Made by a program: the position numbers and the translations under genes
DNA from: Glebionis coronaria
Taxonomy: Eukaryota > Streptophyta > Magnoliopsida > Asterales > Asteraceae
Assembly: GCA_025667525.1 (NCBI GenBank)
Contig: CM046882.1
Span: 22,270,488 to 22,334,487 of the forward strand
Reading direction: 5' to 3'
DNA: 64,000 nt
Shown here: positions 1 through 11,406 of the stretch, in pieces
Position numbering within the stretch: position 1 is the first letter of the stretch
Layout of the letters: each line of letters begins with the position of its first letter
Notes under the pieces: model-generated
What the model saw: the letters and a program-made list of their open reading frames with translations, nothing else
Told to the model about the DNA's origin: nothing
Databases searched by the model: none

Positions 1-4
1 ACAA

Positions 5-923
5 ATGTGTATATACCAAAATCAAGTGGATAAAACTAAAATGTTTTTGTCATCTAAGTTATCCATGAAAGACATGGGAGAAGCTGACGTTATTCTTGGT
101 ATTAAGATTAAACGTGAAAATAAAGGGATTGTAATTACACAATCTCATTATATTGAGAAAATACTCAAGAAATTCAATTGTGAAGATTGTTCTCCGGTGA
201 GTACTCCCATGGATCCGGTAGAAAAGCTTATGCCAAATACATGTAAACCTGTGGATCAGCTCGAATACTCGAGAGCCATTGGTTCTTTGATGTATGCTAT
301 GACGAGCACTAGACCTGATATTGCTTATGCAGTTGGTAGGTTGAGTAGGTTTACTAGTAATCCTAGTAGACAGCATTGGCATGAAATAACAAGAGTATTT
401 AAGTACTTGAAAGGTACTAAGGATTATGGTTTATCATATGTTGGATATCCTTTGGTGTTAGAAGGTTATTCGAATGCTAGCTGGATAAATCATGTTGAAG
501 ATTCATCTTCTACTAGTGGATGGGTGATCTTGCTTGAGGGACGTGCAATTTCATGGGCTTCTAAGAAGTAAACATGCATCACTAATTCAACTATGGAATC
601 TGAATTTGTAGCATTGGCTACTGCTGGTAAAGAAGCAGTCTGGCTAAGGAACTTGATACATGAGATTCCAATATGGCCAAACAATATCACCAATTTCTAT
701 TTATTGTGATAGTGCTGGCACTTTGGCTAAATTTTATAGTCAAATATATAATGGCAAGTCTAGAAACTTGGGTGTTAGACATAGTATGATTAGGAAGCTA
801 ATCATGAATGGTGTGATATCTATTGAGTTTGTTTGGTCACAACATAATCTAGCTGACCACTTGACGAAGGCGTTAGCTAGAGACTCAGTGAATAAGTTGG
901 TTATTGGGATGGGTTTGAAGTGA
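5..923 (+). pseudogene. Ty1/copia polyprotein 3' end (reverse transcriptase tail and RNase H), broken
   Basis: This is the C-terminal part of a copia-type polyprotein; its 5' part lies outside the window. Frame 5-571 reads the end of the reverse transcriptase (FLSSKLSMKDMGEADVILGI) and the start of RNase H (SRPDIAYAVGRL-type block, then SGWVILLEGRAISWASKK). A TAA stop at 569-571 interrupts the RNase H just before TCITNSTMESEFVALA. Another stop and a frameshift near 700 put the remainder (YCDSAGTLAKFYSQIYNGKS, then HNLADHLTKALARD) in the frame ending at 923. The RNase H block GYSNASW has Asn where active copies usually have Asp. The gene is clearly dead. Identification as copia RNase H rests on the order and spelling of these blocks. 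Confidence 0.9.
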
Positions 924-1498
924 ATCTAGATCTACTACCTATGAGATAACAAATTCCCTTCTAATAAAACGTTATAAGCTGAATTCAATGTGGAAAGCTC
1001 ATAGCTAGAGATTGGAACGCATGTGTTTATTATCCCAAGGTATGTGTTCAGACCTGCAAGTGAAGTTAGGTTGAAGTTTATCTTCTTAATGGTTCTTTTG
1101 AAAAATTGCATGCAGGAGCAAGATTAAAAGGACCACCTATATCAGCATGAAGTTTTGCCGCTTCAAGAAGCTTGGACTTGGCTTTTTATATGTTCATTAA
1201 TAGATAGGGACACATGGCTTGTAATAGTGTCAAGACTGAACCGTAGAGTGTTTTAGAAACTTATGTGTATAGTATCTTCGGGTATTCACATGAGTTGACG
1301 GTTGCAATCGTTATGACACCCCGATTCTCGAATATTTGGAATGTGTATTATACTAAGATGAAAATTCAATCGCAAGACATTTTCATTTATGCCTTTGTTT
1401 GTTTTGTTATGTTTGCTTATTATACTTGTATAAATCTGTATATATATATATATATATATCTTAGTAGATCAAGGATTACACTAAAATAGGGGGGGATT
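924..1498 (+). other. Copia 3' untranslated region with (TA)n run and polypurine tract
   Basis: This non-coding stretch lies between the dead polyprotein and the probable 3' LTR. It contains a TA dinucleotide run at about 1439-1458. It ends in a purine tract (AAAATAGGGGGGGA, about 1484-1496) immediately before TGTTGGTG, which is the layout expected for a plus-strand primer site next to an LTR. Confidence 0.6.
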
Positions 1499-1965
1499 TG
1501 TTGGTGATTTTAGTGTCATCAACTATTTTAGTTAATCGGGATTTACTGGAGACCAATGAGATTTAATTTCCGTTTCTGACAAGAGTTAGGGAAATGCGGA
1601 GTGCACACTCATTGAGCTAATATGTTATCGCCCATGACGAAAGTGCAGGGGTCAAGGGGGCTGCGCCCCTTGCGGGGTAAAGGGGCAGCGCTCCTTGCGA
1701 GGTCAATGGGCATAGCCCCTTGCTAGGGTCCCGCTTAAGGATTGGTCTTAATTGTCCCGTGAAAACCTAACCAACACACCTGTTGGTGAACAGTTGTAAC
1801 TGTTTAATTTTAACTGCTTGTAACCGTTTTATGTTTGTTAATCAACAGAATTTGGTCTCATATGAACATAACGAAAAACACAATTCTCTCTGTTCTTGCT
1901 TTTATTTCTTGTGCCTAGAATCAAAGTGTTTCTACTTGAATTATCCCGATAAGGATTTCGTGTAA
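1499..1965 (+). repeat. Probable 3' LTR of the copia element
   Basis: It starts TGTTGGTGATTTTAG right after the polypurine tract. It includes GC-rich short repeats at about 1640-1735 (GGGGTCAAGGGGGCTGCGCC and two related blocks) that stand out from the AT-rich surroundings. The right end is uncertain because no second LTR copy is in the window; 1965 is only an approximate limit. Confidence 0.5.
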
Positions 1966-2692
1966 CCCAGGCACCATAGGGTCGAAATACTTTAAATGGA
2001 ATGTGAATTCAACACAATTCAAGTTAGATATCCAAGATTATCACACGGTATTTACGTACACCTAGAACATACCATGGTTTTTTTTACAATTTTGGTATTA
2101 AACCACAATAGAAAAGCTTACCATGGTGGGCTGCATTACATCGGACTTTTGGGTGAACCAAATACTAGTTCCGAGCAAAAAAATGTTAATCTTAGGCTTA
2201 TAAATTTGCCATTTGACTCACCTTGTAAACTACAATGTGGATAAAACAGACAAAGACTTGAACCAAAACGAGCCAGCCTAGTCCAAATGAGCCTCCCGTA
2301 TTGGCATTGATATCTTGAATATAATTTAAAAGTTGTTGAATTAGTGCGTACTAGCCTTGATAATGCACTTTGTTATTTGATTGAAGATGTGTTTATCTGA
2401 CGTCGCTTTCCATATCAGAATTTTTTTCTTCGGTCTTGGCGATGTAGATCCGGTGTTTTGCCATTGGTTCTTACTATTGTAAGCTTGTGCTATGTTTATA
2501 ATGCCACGTGGCAGGAAGAAGATTGCTGACATAGGATTTTGCTGTCAACGAGGTAAAGATTACTAACAGAAGTCAGTAGCACATGCACTAGAAATTATTG
2601 CAAGGCGGAAGTATGATTGATCTATTCATCAAGCGCTCGTGATGTTGTTCATAGGAGTAAGATGATTATTCTTGATTTAATAATGTTTATTC
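1966..2692. other. Intergenic, no gene recognised
   Basis: No frame here gives a recognisable protein and no paired repeat was seen. The sequence continues on the far side of the gypsy element after 9399, so it was contiguous with the F-box-like fragment before that insertion. Confidence 0.5.
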
Positions 2693-2697
2693 TCTAA

Positions 2698-5008
2698 TGA
2701 AACGCCCTTGACTCGAGGTTTTTTTTGTATACATTGTTCCGACATGAAACCCATTCAAAACTTTAACATACTATTTATATATATAAGCTGGAATATTCCT
2801 GAACATAACATGGCAAACAGAAACGTGCTACTTTAAAATTAGGAGTTTGCCAAACGCTCCCATTTCCGACCCATTACTTACATGACTTGTTCATAAACTA
2901 CTAAGACTACTTGAAACAGTACATAAACATGATTCGACACTGTTTTGGACTTTTGAAAACATAAGGGACGTTACAAGAAATATCGAAGTGCTAGAATGAG
3001 TCGCTCGTCACCTATATCGAGCGTAACCGTCTTCTTCCAAAATGCACTTCTAGTTACTATCTACAAGCCCCCAACATCTATCTTCAATTACCTACATAAG
3101 ACATAAACTAAGAATGGTAAGTCCTTGCGACTTAGTGAGATAACGAAATCTGAGTAATACTTGTAAATATGATACATGAATCTATAAACAAATAATTCTA
3201 TATATGGTACGACTACTAGTCGTCATGTAACTTGAATGTACTTTTTTGACTTGGGTCATCCACAAAGGACGTTATTTCTGAATTAAGCAAATGTCATCCA
3301 CTTAGGATGCTTGGGTCATCCACTTAGGATGCTATTATACAAGCACGGGTTATCCATTTAGGATGCTTGAACCGGAATTCCATATCATGCACTTCTTGGG
3401 CACGCTACATGTCATTGATGCATTTCTAAACCAATCTATTATACAATGATGCTCTTTGTAAGCATATTTAACTTGGTTATGAAACTCCTTGTGAGTACCT
3501 TTAGCATAATAAGGATGCTCCTTGTGAGCATCTTAACTTGACTAGTTTTCGGCGAAACCCGAATTATGATAAATAATAGTCGACTACTTCCGAGTCGTTA
3601 AACATGATAACCTTCGGCTAAAACCGAAGCTACACATCATTCTTACCTCGTGTTTAAACTAGTACATCAAGTTAATCCGTTACTCACCTCTAAGTCTTGA
3701 TTATGTTTCCGTAAGCTTTCAAATAGTACCTAATCATAATATGACCATACTAGGACAATTAGAACCAGAAAATTCATTTATCTAACATGTATTGAGTCTA
3801 AACCACTTAAATATAAACACGTAAGATGCTACCATCCTTAAAACTTTTACTAAAAGCCATTTTTATGTAGAATTTATGCAATCTGCTAAAATTTCCTATT
3901 TCTGACCCTATTAAACCTATAATTCAGACCTGCAACCAATTTTGCTAGAATGTTGATTCTTTCTCCTTTCCGAAAAGGTAAGGCACACTCCAAACGGAGT
4001 TACGGTTATTTGTCTATGATTTTTCAAGGTCTGCGCAAATTTTTGCAAAGCTTGTTGTCTTGCTTTTAAACATGTCCAAAACGACCCAAAACCAATCATA
4101 AACTGTTCTAATCATGTGTAAACTCATAACTCAGCTTATATAGCATGTTAGGGATCATTTAAAATAGAATGAACACTTATATCATGTCTAAAAATACTTT
4201 TAAAAGCTTAAACCAAACACCCCTTAACTTAACAAACATAAACATGGAGTATGCTCATAACATGATCTCTTACCCATCTCTTAACCATCTAATAAACCTA
4301 ACTCTAACACATGATATACAACATGATTTCATCATAAAATGATTTCTAGTAACATGTTCTATCCCAAATAAAAACTAGGGTTCATAAACCCTTAATTCAC
4401 ATAATCCCCAAATTAACACAAACCATCAATTAATAGAAACCCTTAAATTCAATATCACATGAATCATAACATATACACTTACATACCTTGATTGAGGAAT
4501 GGATTTCTAAGCTTAAAACTTCTTATTCATCTTTAATCATACAATCATATTACTTGATCTTGATTCATTCTTTCTAGTTTTCTTTATGATTATTCTTAAG
4601 CAAATAAGGATAATACTTCTTTTTCCCCCAAAAACCTCAGAGAAAACACGTATCAATACACGTGTAATAATGAGGCTATTTAGAGTAATTTTAAGGTTAA
4701 AATGCCATAAGGGCAATTATGTAACTTCATGACTTAACTCCGCACCGTTTGTCCCTATTGCTAATTCTTTTGCACCGTTAGTCCTTTTCATTAACTATTA
4801 CAACGAGGACTTATTTCCTTAAAATTTTAACACATGGTATTCTAATAGCAATAAAATATACATCTAAAACAATGATATTGATACATAGTCTTACCACGGG
4901 GTTTGATTAGCAAATCACGTACAATATTCAACTTATAAATTCGTAGTTAAAGTTACGCAACGACATTCTGATAATAAAATACATAAAATCCAATTTTGAG
5001 ATGTTACA
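2698..5008 (-). repeat. 3' LTR of gypsy element
   Basis: It is 2311 bp and aligns end to end with 7147-9394. It contains a cluster of short subrepeats at about 3243-3375 (variants of GGGTCATCCACTTAGGATGCT) and CCTTGTGAGCAT-type repeats at about 3490-3530. The same clusters occur in the other LTR at about 7716-7838 and 7950-8000. Confidence 0.93.
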
Positions 5009-5169
5009 ACTCTCCCCCACTAAAATTGTCCGTTTCCTCACGAACACCTAGGGAAAAATAGTATACTTAAATTCTATCTTTTATATCTCCCCTGCTAAGC
5101 TTATTCTTATGCATGGGATAATTTTGTTAATACTAACTTTGAATTCTATCTAACATAACTTACGAATGT

Positions 5170-6355
5170 ATATTTACAGTACTTGAACCTTCACCGACTT
5201 CATGCTTAGTTGCGGCTTCTTCTAAAGTCATATGCGCACGACCCCGTGTTCTTGCATTGCTCATTTCTTTATGGTCTGCATTTTTGTATTGTCTATCGGT
5301 TTGTATCACGGGTTTTTTTGCAGGCAATCCTTACTATCATGATCTATTCCGTTACATAAATCACATAATCTCCTTGGTGGTACAAAATCCCTGCTGAAAT
5401 GACCAGTCTGACCTTAACGATAGCACTCATTCCTTCCCGCTCGACATTCACCAAAGTGCCTCTTCTTGAAATTCCTACACACTGGATAATCAACTTTCAG
5501 ACTACTCCCTGTTGTTTTTTATCTATATTTCCTTTATCCTTCTATTTTTGCCCTTTTTGATGAACAATCCCTTTGGTCATGCTTTGTTTTCAGGGGACTC
5601 GGTACATCCCTCATGGTTTCTTGTTCCCGATCAAGTGATGCATTCATCAAGTCATTAAAGTGCCGACAATTAGTTGTAGAAAAAAACTCCCGAATATCTT
5701 TTCTTAGCAATTCTCTATAATGGTCCATCTGTTTCTTCTCATCATCAGCATACTCATACTCAGGTACAAATCGGGCTCGATCATTGAACAACCCAGTGAA
5801 CTCACTGACAGTCTCTATTGTTTGATGCATTCCAAGAAATGCTCTTAGGATCTTTCTTACTTCCGCTTCTGGTGCGAAAACTTTAAGAAGCATATCTACA
5901 AATTCTTGCCATTCTATTTTGCCTATCACTTCTATTCCCTTACTACGTTTTGTTAAATCCCACCAGTCCTTCGCACGCTTCCTTAGCAAATATGCAGCAA
6001 ATCTAACTTTAAATTCAGCTGGACATCTGCTTACATTAAATTCCTCTTCCATATCTAGCAGCCACCTATGACTAAGTATCGGATCTTGTTCACCTTGAAA
6101 TTCAGGAGGATCACATGCCCCAAAATTTTTGTACCCAAAGTTGTTATGCTGTTGTTGGTTAATCCCGATTGCATGTTCTGCTATGTTGCCTGTGCGTGGA
6201 ACATCATTTCTCTTATTAAATTCATTGCTCACTACCTGATTAACTGTTTCTCTAACCTCGCTCACGAGAGTTGGAACTAATGTTTCTAATGCCCGAGAAA
6301 CTTCACCCGCTATCAATTTCTTTAACTGATCTTGATCTTGATCTGTTTCATTCAA
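5170..6355 (-). pseudogene. gag: Gypsy gag protein with degraded zinc knuckles
   Basis: The gag polyprotein would form the virus-like particle and bind RNA. The open frame starts with ATG at 6355 and runs 273 codons to a stop at 5534. The capsid core resembles the retrotransposon gag family (FGACDPPEFQGEQDPILSHRW, KEWWDLTKR-type block, FAPEAEVRKILRAFLGMHQ). The same frame continues through TAA stops near 5534 and 5516 into two zinc-knuckle blocks at about 5395-5480. In the first, the second Cys is Phe (CRNFKKRHFGEC). In the second, one Cys codon position is a stop and the last Cys is Phe (ECYR-stop-GQTGHFSRDF). Farther on, GRAHMTLEEAATKHEV (about 5170-5270) matches the linker usually found just before the protease, and there the coding similarity ends. 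Confidence 0.85.
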
Positions 6356-7131
6356 TTGTATATTATCTGAAGCTGTTTCATGTGCTATGCTCGGTCCACT
6401 TGATCAACATTCACGGGTCGGCGCTTTTCTGTACTCATTTCTGGATTTTCTTGAATACTTGTCATTTCCTGTGAACTAAAAGTTACACTTTGACATATGA
6501 GATTAAAATTGTCTATCTATAATCACAATCCAAATTTCTATAAACATATTCTATCTATTTAATTGCTAATATTAACAAGTACTATTCTATTAGTCAGTGC
6601 TCTGCTTGTCTGCCTAGGATCATTTTAGAAATTCCTCGGAACGTTTATGATCCCAATAATTTCAAGTTATATGACGTAACTAATATCACGTTGGCCAGGC
6701 GTCATAATACTTGCGTCACTTAAACATGTCATTATTGCCATCATATTCCATCCCGAATCATAACTAACACAACCTATCTGTCATCATGTTCTCTTCTGAT
6801 ATCGATACTCTACTATTTCTGTACTAAGCATAAAATAAACTTCATGTTCTAACATATAATCTACTAATGTACTATATTCTAACTTCTTCTAACCATGATC
6901 TAATAAAGCATACGATAACTTATTACGTGAGCTACTGAAAATGGTATTCTATACATGCTAAAGTTAACTAAGCATAACATATCTCATATACTAATCATGA
7001 ACAGTGATAGTTCTAATAAAATCTACATGGTACATAATAAGGTCTATATATTCTATGGCCAATAAAGAGCTATGGTTTGAGTCTGAATACCCTCCTACTA
7101 ACGGCGAATACTCAGATACCTCAAACGAAAC

Positions 7132-7143
7132 GCTCTGATACCA
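7132..7143 (-). promoter_or_regulatory. Primer-binding site, initiator tRNA-Met
   Basis: The minus strand reads TGGTATCAGAGC, three bases after the end of the 5' LTR. This is complementary to the 3' end of plant initiator tRNA-Met and fixes the element's orientation. Confidence 0.9.
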
Positions 7144-7146
7144 ACT

Positions 7147-9394
7147 TAAAACGCCCTTGACTTGAGTATTTATTTATTTAATTTATTTTTTTGTATACAT
7201 TGTTCCGACATGAAACCCATTCAAAACTTTAACATCTATTAATATATATAAGCTGGAAATTCCTATACATAACATGGCAAACGGAAACGTGCTACTTCAA
7301 AATTAGAGAGTTTGCCAAACGCTCCAATTTCCGACGCATTACTTACATGACTTGTTCATAAATTACTAAGACTACTTGAAGCTGTACATAAACATGATTC
7401 GACACTGTTTTAAACTTCTGAAAACATAAGGGGCGTTACAAGAAATATCAAAGTGCTAGAATGAGTCGCTCGTCACCTATATCGAGCGTAACCGTCTTCT
7501 CCCAAAATGCACTTCTAGTTACTATCTACAAGCCCACAATATCTATCTTCAATTACCTACATAAGACATAAACTGAGAATGGTAAGTCCTTACGACTTAG
7601 GGAGATAATGAAATCTGAATAATACTTGTAAATATGATACATGAATCTATAAACAAATAATTCTATATATGGTACGACCACTAGTCTTCATGTAACTTGA
7701 ATGTGCTTGTTTGACTTGGGTCATCCACAAAGGACGTTATTTGTGAATTAAGCACATGTCATCCACTTAGGATGCTTGGGTCATCCACTTAGGATGCTAC
7801 TATATAAGCACGGGTTATCCACTTAAGATGCTTGAACGGGAATTCCATATCATGGACTTCTTGGGTACGCTTCATGTCAGTGATGCATTTCTAAAGCAAA
7901 CTATTATACAATGATGCTCTTTGTATGCATATTTAACATGGATATGATACTCCTTGTGAGTACCCTTAGCATAATAAGGATGCTCCTTGTGAGCATCTTA
8001 ACTTGACTAGTATTTGGCTAAACCCGAATTATGATAAATAATAGTCGACTACTTCCGATTCTTTAAACGTGATAACCTTCAGCTAAAACCGAAGCTACGA
8101 ATCATTCTTACCGGCCTCATGTTTAAACTAGTACATGAAGTTAATCCGTTACTCACCTCTAAGTCTTGATTATGCTTCCGTAAGCTTTCCAAATAGTACC
8201 TAATCATAATATGACTATACAAGGACAATTAGAACCTGCAAATTCATATATCTAACATGTATTGGGTCTAAACCACTTAAATATAAACACGTAAGATGCT
8301 ATTCCATCCTTAAAACACTTTTACTAAAAGCCAATTTTATGTAGAATTTATGCAGTTTGTTGGACTTTCCTGTTTCTAACCATATTAAACCTGGAATTCA
8401 GAACTGCAACCAATTTTGCTAGAAAGTAGATTCTTTCGCCTTTCCGAAAAAGTAAGTCACACTTCAAACGAAGTTACGGTTATTTTTCTATGATTTTTCA
8501 AAGTCTGCGCAAATTTCTGCAAAGCTTGGTGTCCTGATTTTAAACATGTCGAAAACGACCCAAAACCAATCATAAACTGTTCTAATCATGTGTAAACTCA
8601 TAAATCAGCTTATATAACATGTTAGGGATCATTTACAATAGAATTAACACTTATAACATGTCTAATAATACTTTTAAAAGCTTAAACCAAACACCCCTTA
8701 ACTAAACAAACATAAACATGGAGTATGCTCATAACATGATCTCTTACCCATCTCTTAACCATCTAATAAACATAACTCTAACACATGATTTCATCATAAA
8801 ATGATTTCTAGTAACATGTTCTATCCCAAATAAAAGCTAGGGTTCATAACCCCCTAATTCACATAATCCCCAAATTAACACAAACCATCAATTAATAGAA
8901 ACCCTTAAATTCAATATCACATGAATCATATACACTTACATACCTTGATTGAGGAATGGATTTCTAAGCTTAAACCTTCTTATTCATCATTAATCATACA
9001 ATCGTATTACTTGTTCTTGATTCTTTCTTTCTAGTTTTCTTATGATTATTCTAAAGCAAATAAGGATAATACTTCTTTTTCCCCCAAAAACCATAAGGGC
9101 AATTCTGTAACTTCATGACTTAACATCGCACCGTTAGTCCCTGTTGCTAATTCTTTTGCACCGTTAGTCCTTTTCATTAACTATTACAATGAGGACTTAT
9201 TTCCTTAAAATTTTAACACATGGTATTCTAATAGCAATAACATATACTTCTAAAACCATGATATTTATACATAGTCTTACGACGGGGGTTTGACTAGCCA
9301 ATCACCTACAACATTCAACATATAAAGTCGTAGTGAAAGTTACGCAAAACATTCTGGTAATAAAATACATAAAAACCGATTTTGAGATGTTACA
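7147..9394 (-). repeat. 5' LTR of gypsy element
   Basis: It is 2248 bp. Relative to the 3' LTR it lacks the AAACACGTATCAATACACG-containing segment near 9090; the junction sits at a short repeat (AAAACC/CC), suggesting a deletion by microhomology. Confidence 0.92.
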
Positions 9395-9399
9395 TCTAA

Positions 9400-9960
9400 G
9401 TTGATTGTTCTGTTTTTGCTAATGCAGTTTATTATCTCGTTGACATAGAGGTGAAGAATGCGTGCTTATCTATTGATTAAACAAGCTTCCCTAATCTTCA
9501 AGTTCGTAAATTGATATGTGTCTTAGGACTTGAAGATCCTCGTATTCACCTTCTCAACCTAAAAACGTGTCATTGGACCGTACCTAATCATGTATTTTAT
9601 TTAACTCTAATCACGCCTAAGCTCAGTACACTCATGCTCAAATGTAAAAAATCTACAGATGTTCATGTTATAGCTCGTCTCACTTACATATTGACATTGA
9701 GAGTGCATCACAGGACTTCATGAATCAAAGCCAAAGTGTGGTCGGGGTTTGAGGTCTATAACAATCCCTTAGGTTGTTATGAGAGGATTGGAATCATTTA
9801 GTGCATATTTCTTACTAGCTCACCGGAATTGACCTTTTTAGTAGTTTTGTGTGTGTTGGAGGAATGGAAAGGTGTGTCAGACATCACGTTACTCATCCAT
9901 GGTAACGTTTCTGGTAATGTCTATAAAACTTTCGTTCTAGTATGACTAACTCGCCTGGAT
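9400..9960 (+). pseudogene. F-box/LRR-like gene fragment, plus strand (copy A)
   Basis: The frame 9511-9723 reads leucine-rich text (LEDPRIHLLNLKTCHWTVPN, then LTLITPKLSTLMLKCKKSTD) typical of the repeat part of plant F-box/LRR proteins. It stops at TGA 9721, and a related continuation (PELTFLVVLCVLEEWKGVSD, then HGNVSGNVYKTFVL) appears at about 9822-9945 after disrupting codons. The same text recurs at 51504-51713 in copy B. No F-box start is recognisable upstream. It lies on the opposite strand from the full F-box gene. Assignment to F-box/LRR is by style of sequence and by neighbourhood, so it is moderate only. Confidence 0.45.
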
Positions 9961-10218
9961 TGAAGTGGAAATTGGGAATCTGGCCTGGCAAGAAGACGCA
10001 CAAGATTCTTGGATAACTGATAATATGATATTGATGGTCTGTCTATTTAAAGGCCACTAGTCATCTGATGAGGAGGAGGTAACACTTGACAAACTAGCAA
10101 TTATATCAACCAACTGTACATTCGTTGAGCGTCAACTTAAGTCATAGTGTGTGTATACTATTATCTATGCATTGCTTATAGCAGAATGGTATAAAACACT
10201 AAACCAATGACCTGAATT

Positions 10219-10381
10219 CTAGTAGAAACGTCTGCGAATGGTAATGCAAAAAGGAACTGTAGAGATGTCAATACGAGGGTCTGCTACGAGTGATTTGTTG
10301 AACTCTATAGCTAGCCACTCTACCCTCTTTGAATACTTTAAGAATCATATCTTCAGGTTGCGCGACTGATTCAAACTAAAG
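10219..10381 (-). pseudogene. CCoAOMT last-exon fragment (copy A)
   Basis: It matches the 3' end of the last exon of the intact gene at 57409-57699, from the stop codon to the codons for SVAQPEE, where similarity ends abruptly. It lacks a short segment (ATCACCTAATGG in the intact gene) that encodes part of the PLGDG motif. The 51979-52141 fragment in copy B ends at the same base, so the truncation is older than the A/B duplication. Confidence 0.85.
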
Positions 10382-10402
10382 TTGGTCCTTTTAGAAGCAC
10401 AT

Positions 10403-10690
10403 GAAAACGGATCAGACCCGGCTAACACGGGTCAGACCTGGTCAAAAAATCTCAGACGAGGTCAAAACGGATCAGACCTGGTCAAAACATCTCAGACTAA
10501 GCAAAAACATCTCAGACCCGACCAAAACGGAACAGAACTACCCGGCCTAAACATCTAAGACCCACTCAAAACGGGTTAGACCCGGGAAAACATCTAAGAC
10601 CCTGTCAAAACATCCCAGAGACCGACCAAAATGGGTCAGACCCGGTCAAAGCGGTCATCCCAAGGTTAAAACGGGCCCTACCCGACCAAA
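10403..10690. repeat. Minisatellite, about 19-bp units rich in GGTCAAAAC and CAGACC
   Basis: Roughly fifteen imperfect units are variants of GGTCAAAACATCTCAGACC and GGTCAAAACGGATCAGACC. It is present in copy A only. Short relatives (GGTCGGGCCCGGCCAAAACG style) occur next to the methyltransferase loci at 33800-33865 and 56590-56665. Confidence 0.8.
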
Positions 10691-10945
10691 ACATAACACC
10701 TGCCAATCCAGTGATATTTACAAAAAGTGGTTGCTTAAATTTCTTTCGATATTTTGAACAAAAAAAAAGGCTCACAGTTATACTACGTAATAACATGATT
10801 TAACCAAATAAAGTTCTTACTACAGAAATGGATTAAAAAATTGTACTCTGGCATCTTTTTTTAGTTCTATCAAGTATATTTTGAACCAAGCAATAGATAA
10901 GAGACTATGATTGCTTAATGAGCTATCGAATGTGGACAAAGCTAC

Positions 10946-11267
10946 TGTTGGAATCGACACCACCAACAACCCGAAGATCGATATGCGGAACCTAGATCGC
11001 TGTAAAGAAGATCGCGGAGATGCAACGAATGAAACCCAGAAGAACGACACAAAGGTAACCAAACGATTTACTTTATTATACCAATCGATCGATTACAGTA
11101 GAAAGAATAGAAGCTACGGTGTGATTTGAGCAACACCCCCTCACCTGCTTTTATAGGGTGAGGGGGTCGGTTACAAACTCGGGCCAAGCCCACTCGACAC
11201 ACTTACCGTACAATAAGGAAAGAAACCTAATCAAGATACTAACTATCTTAGGAAACTATATTCAACA
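10946..11267 (-). mobile_element. Solo LTR related to the copia element at 35480
   Basis: It begins TGTTGGAATCGA and ends TTCAACA on the plus strand, with a perfect 5-bp target duplication GCTAC at 10941-10945 and 11268-11272. It is 322 bp. Its reverse complement ends in the same style as the 35480-50156 copia LTR (AAACCTAGAT-, CGGGTTGTTGG-type blocks). No internal region remains, as expected after LTR-LTR recombination. The minus-strand TATAAAAG box at about 11150 sits between inverted arms (ACCCCCTCACC and GGTGAGGGGGT). Confidence 0.9.
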
Positions 11268-11406
11268 GCTACATATCGGGTTGACCAGAAAAGATAAATA
11301 ATAAACCCATCTTACACGAAATAATCACTTTGATCAGATGGTTTTTCTCAATAAACTTATAACAACAAAAAGTACTAATATCCAAAAACAAGCCACCATT
11401 AACCTG

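Larger units (their letters stand above)
2698..9394 (-). mobile_element. Ty3/gypsy-type LTR retrotransposon, gag-only, complete ends
   Basis: This is a complete insertion on the minus strand. The LTRs are 2698-5008 (3' LTR) and 7147-9394 (5' LTR). Both begin TGTAACATCTCAAAA and end GGGCGTTTCA or GGGCGTTTTA. A 5-bp target duplication TCTAA flanks it at 2693-2697 and 9395-9399. The primer-binding site TGGTATCAGAGC (initiator tRNA-Met) is the complement of 7132-7143, three bases from the 5' LTR. The polypurine tract AGTGGGGGAGAGT is the complement of about 5009-5022. The internal region is only 2.1 kb and holds a gag gene with decayed zinc knuckles. Protease, reverse transcriptase, RNase H and integrase are absent, so it depended on a partner element. 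The LTRs differ by many substitutions and by a deletion of roughly 70 bp in the right copy near 9090. Confidence 0.93.

Noticed and set aside
10911..11129. 72-codon plus-strand frame
   Set aside because: It overlaps the edge and interior of the solo LTR and has no recognisable domain.
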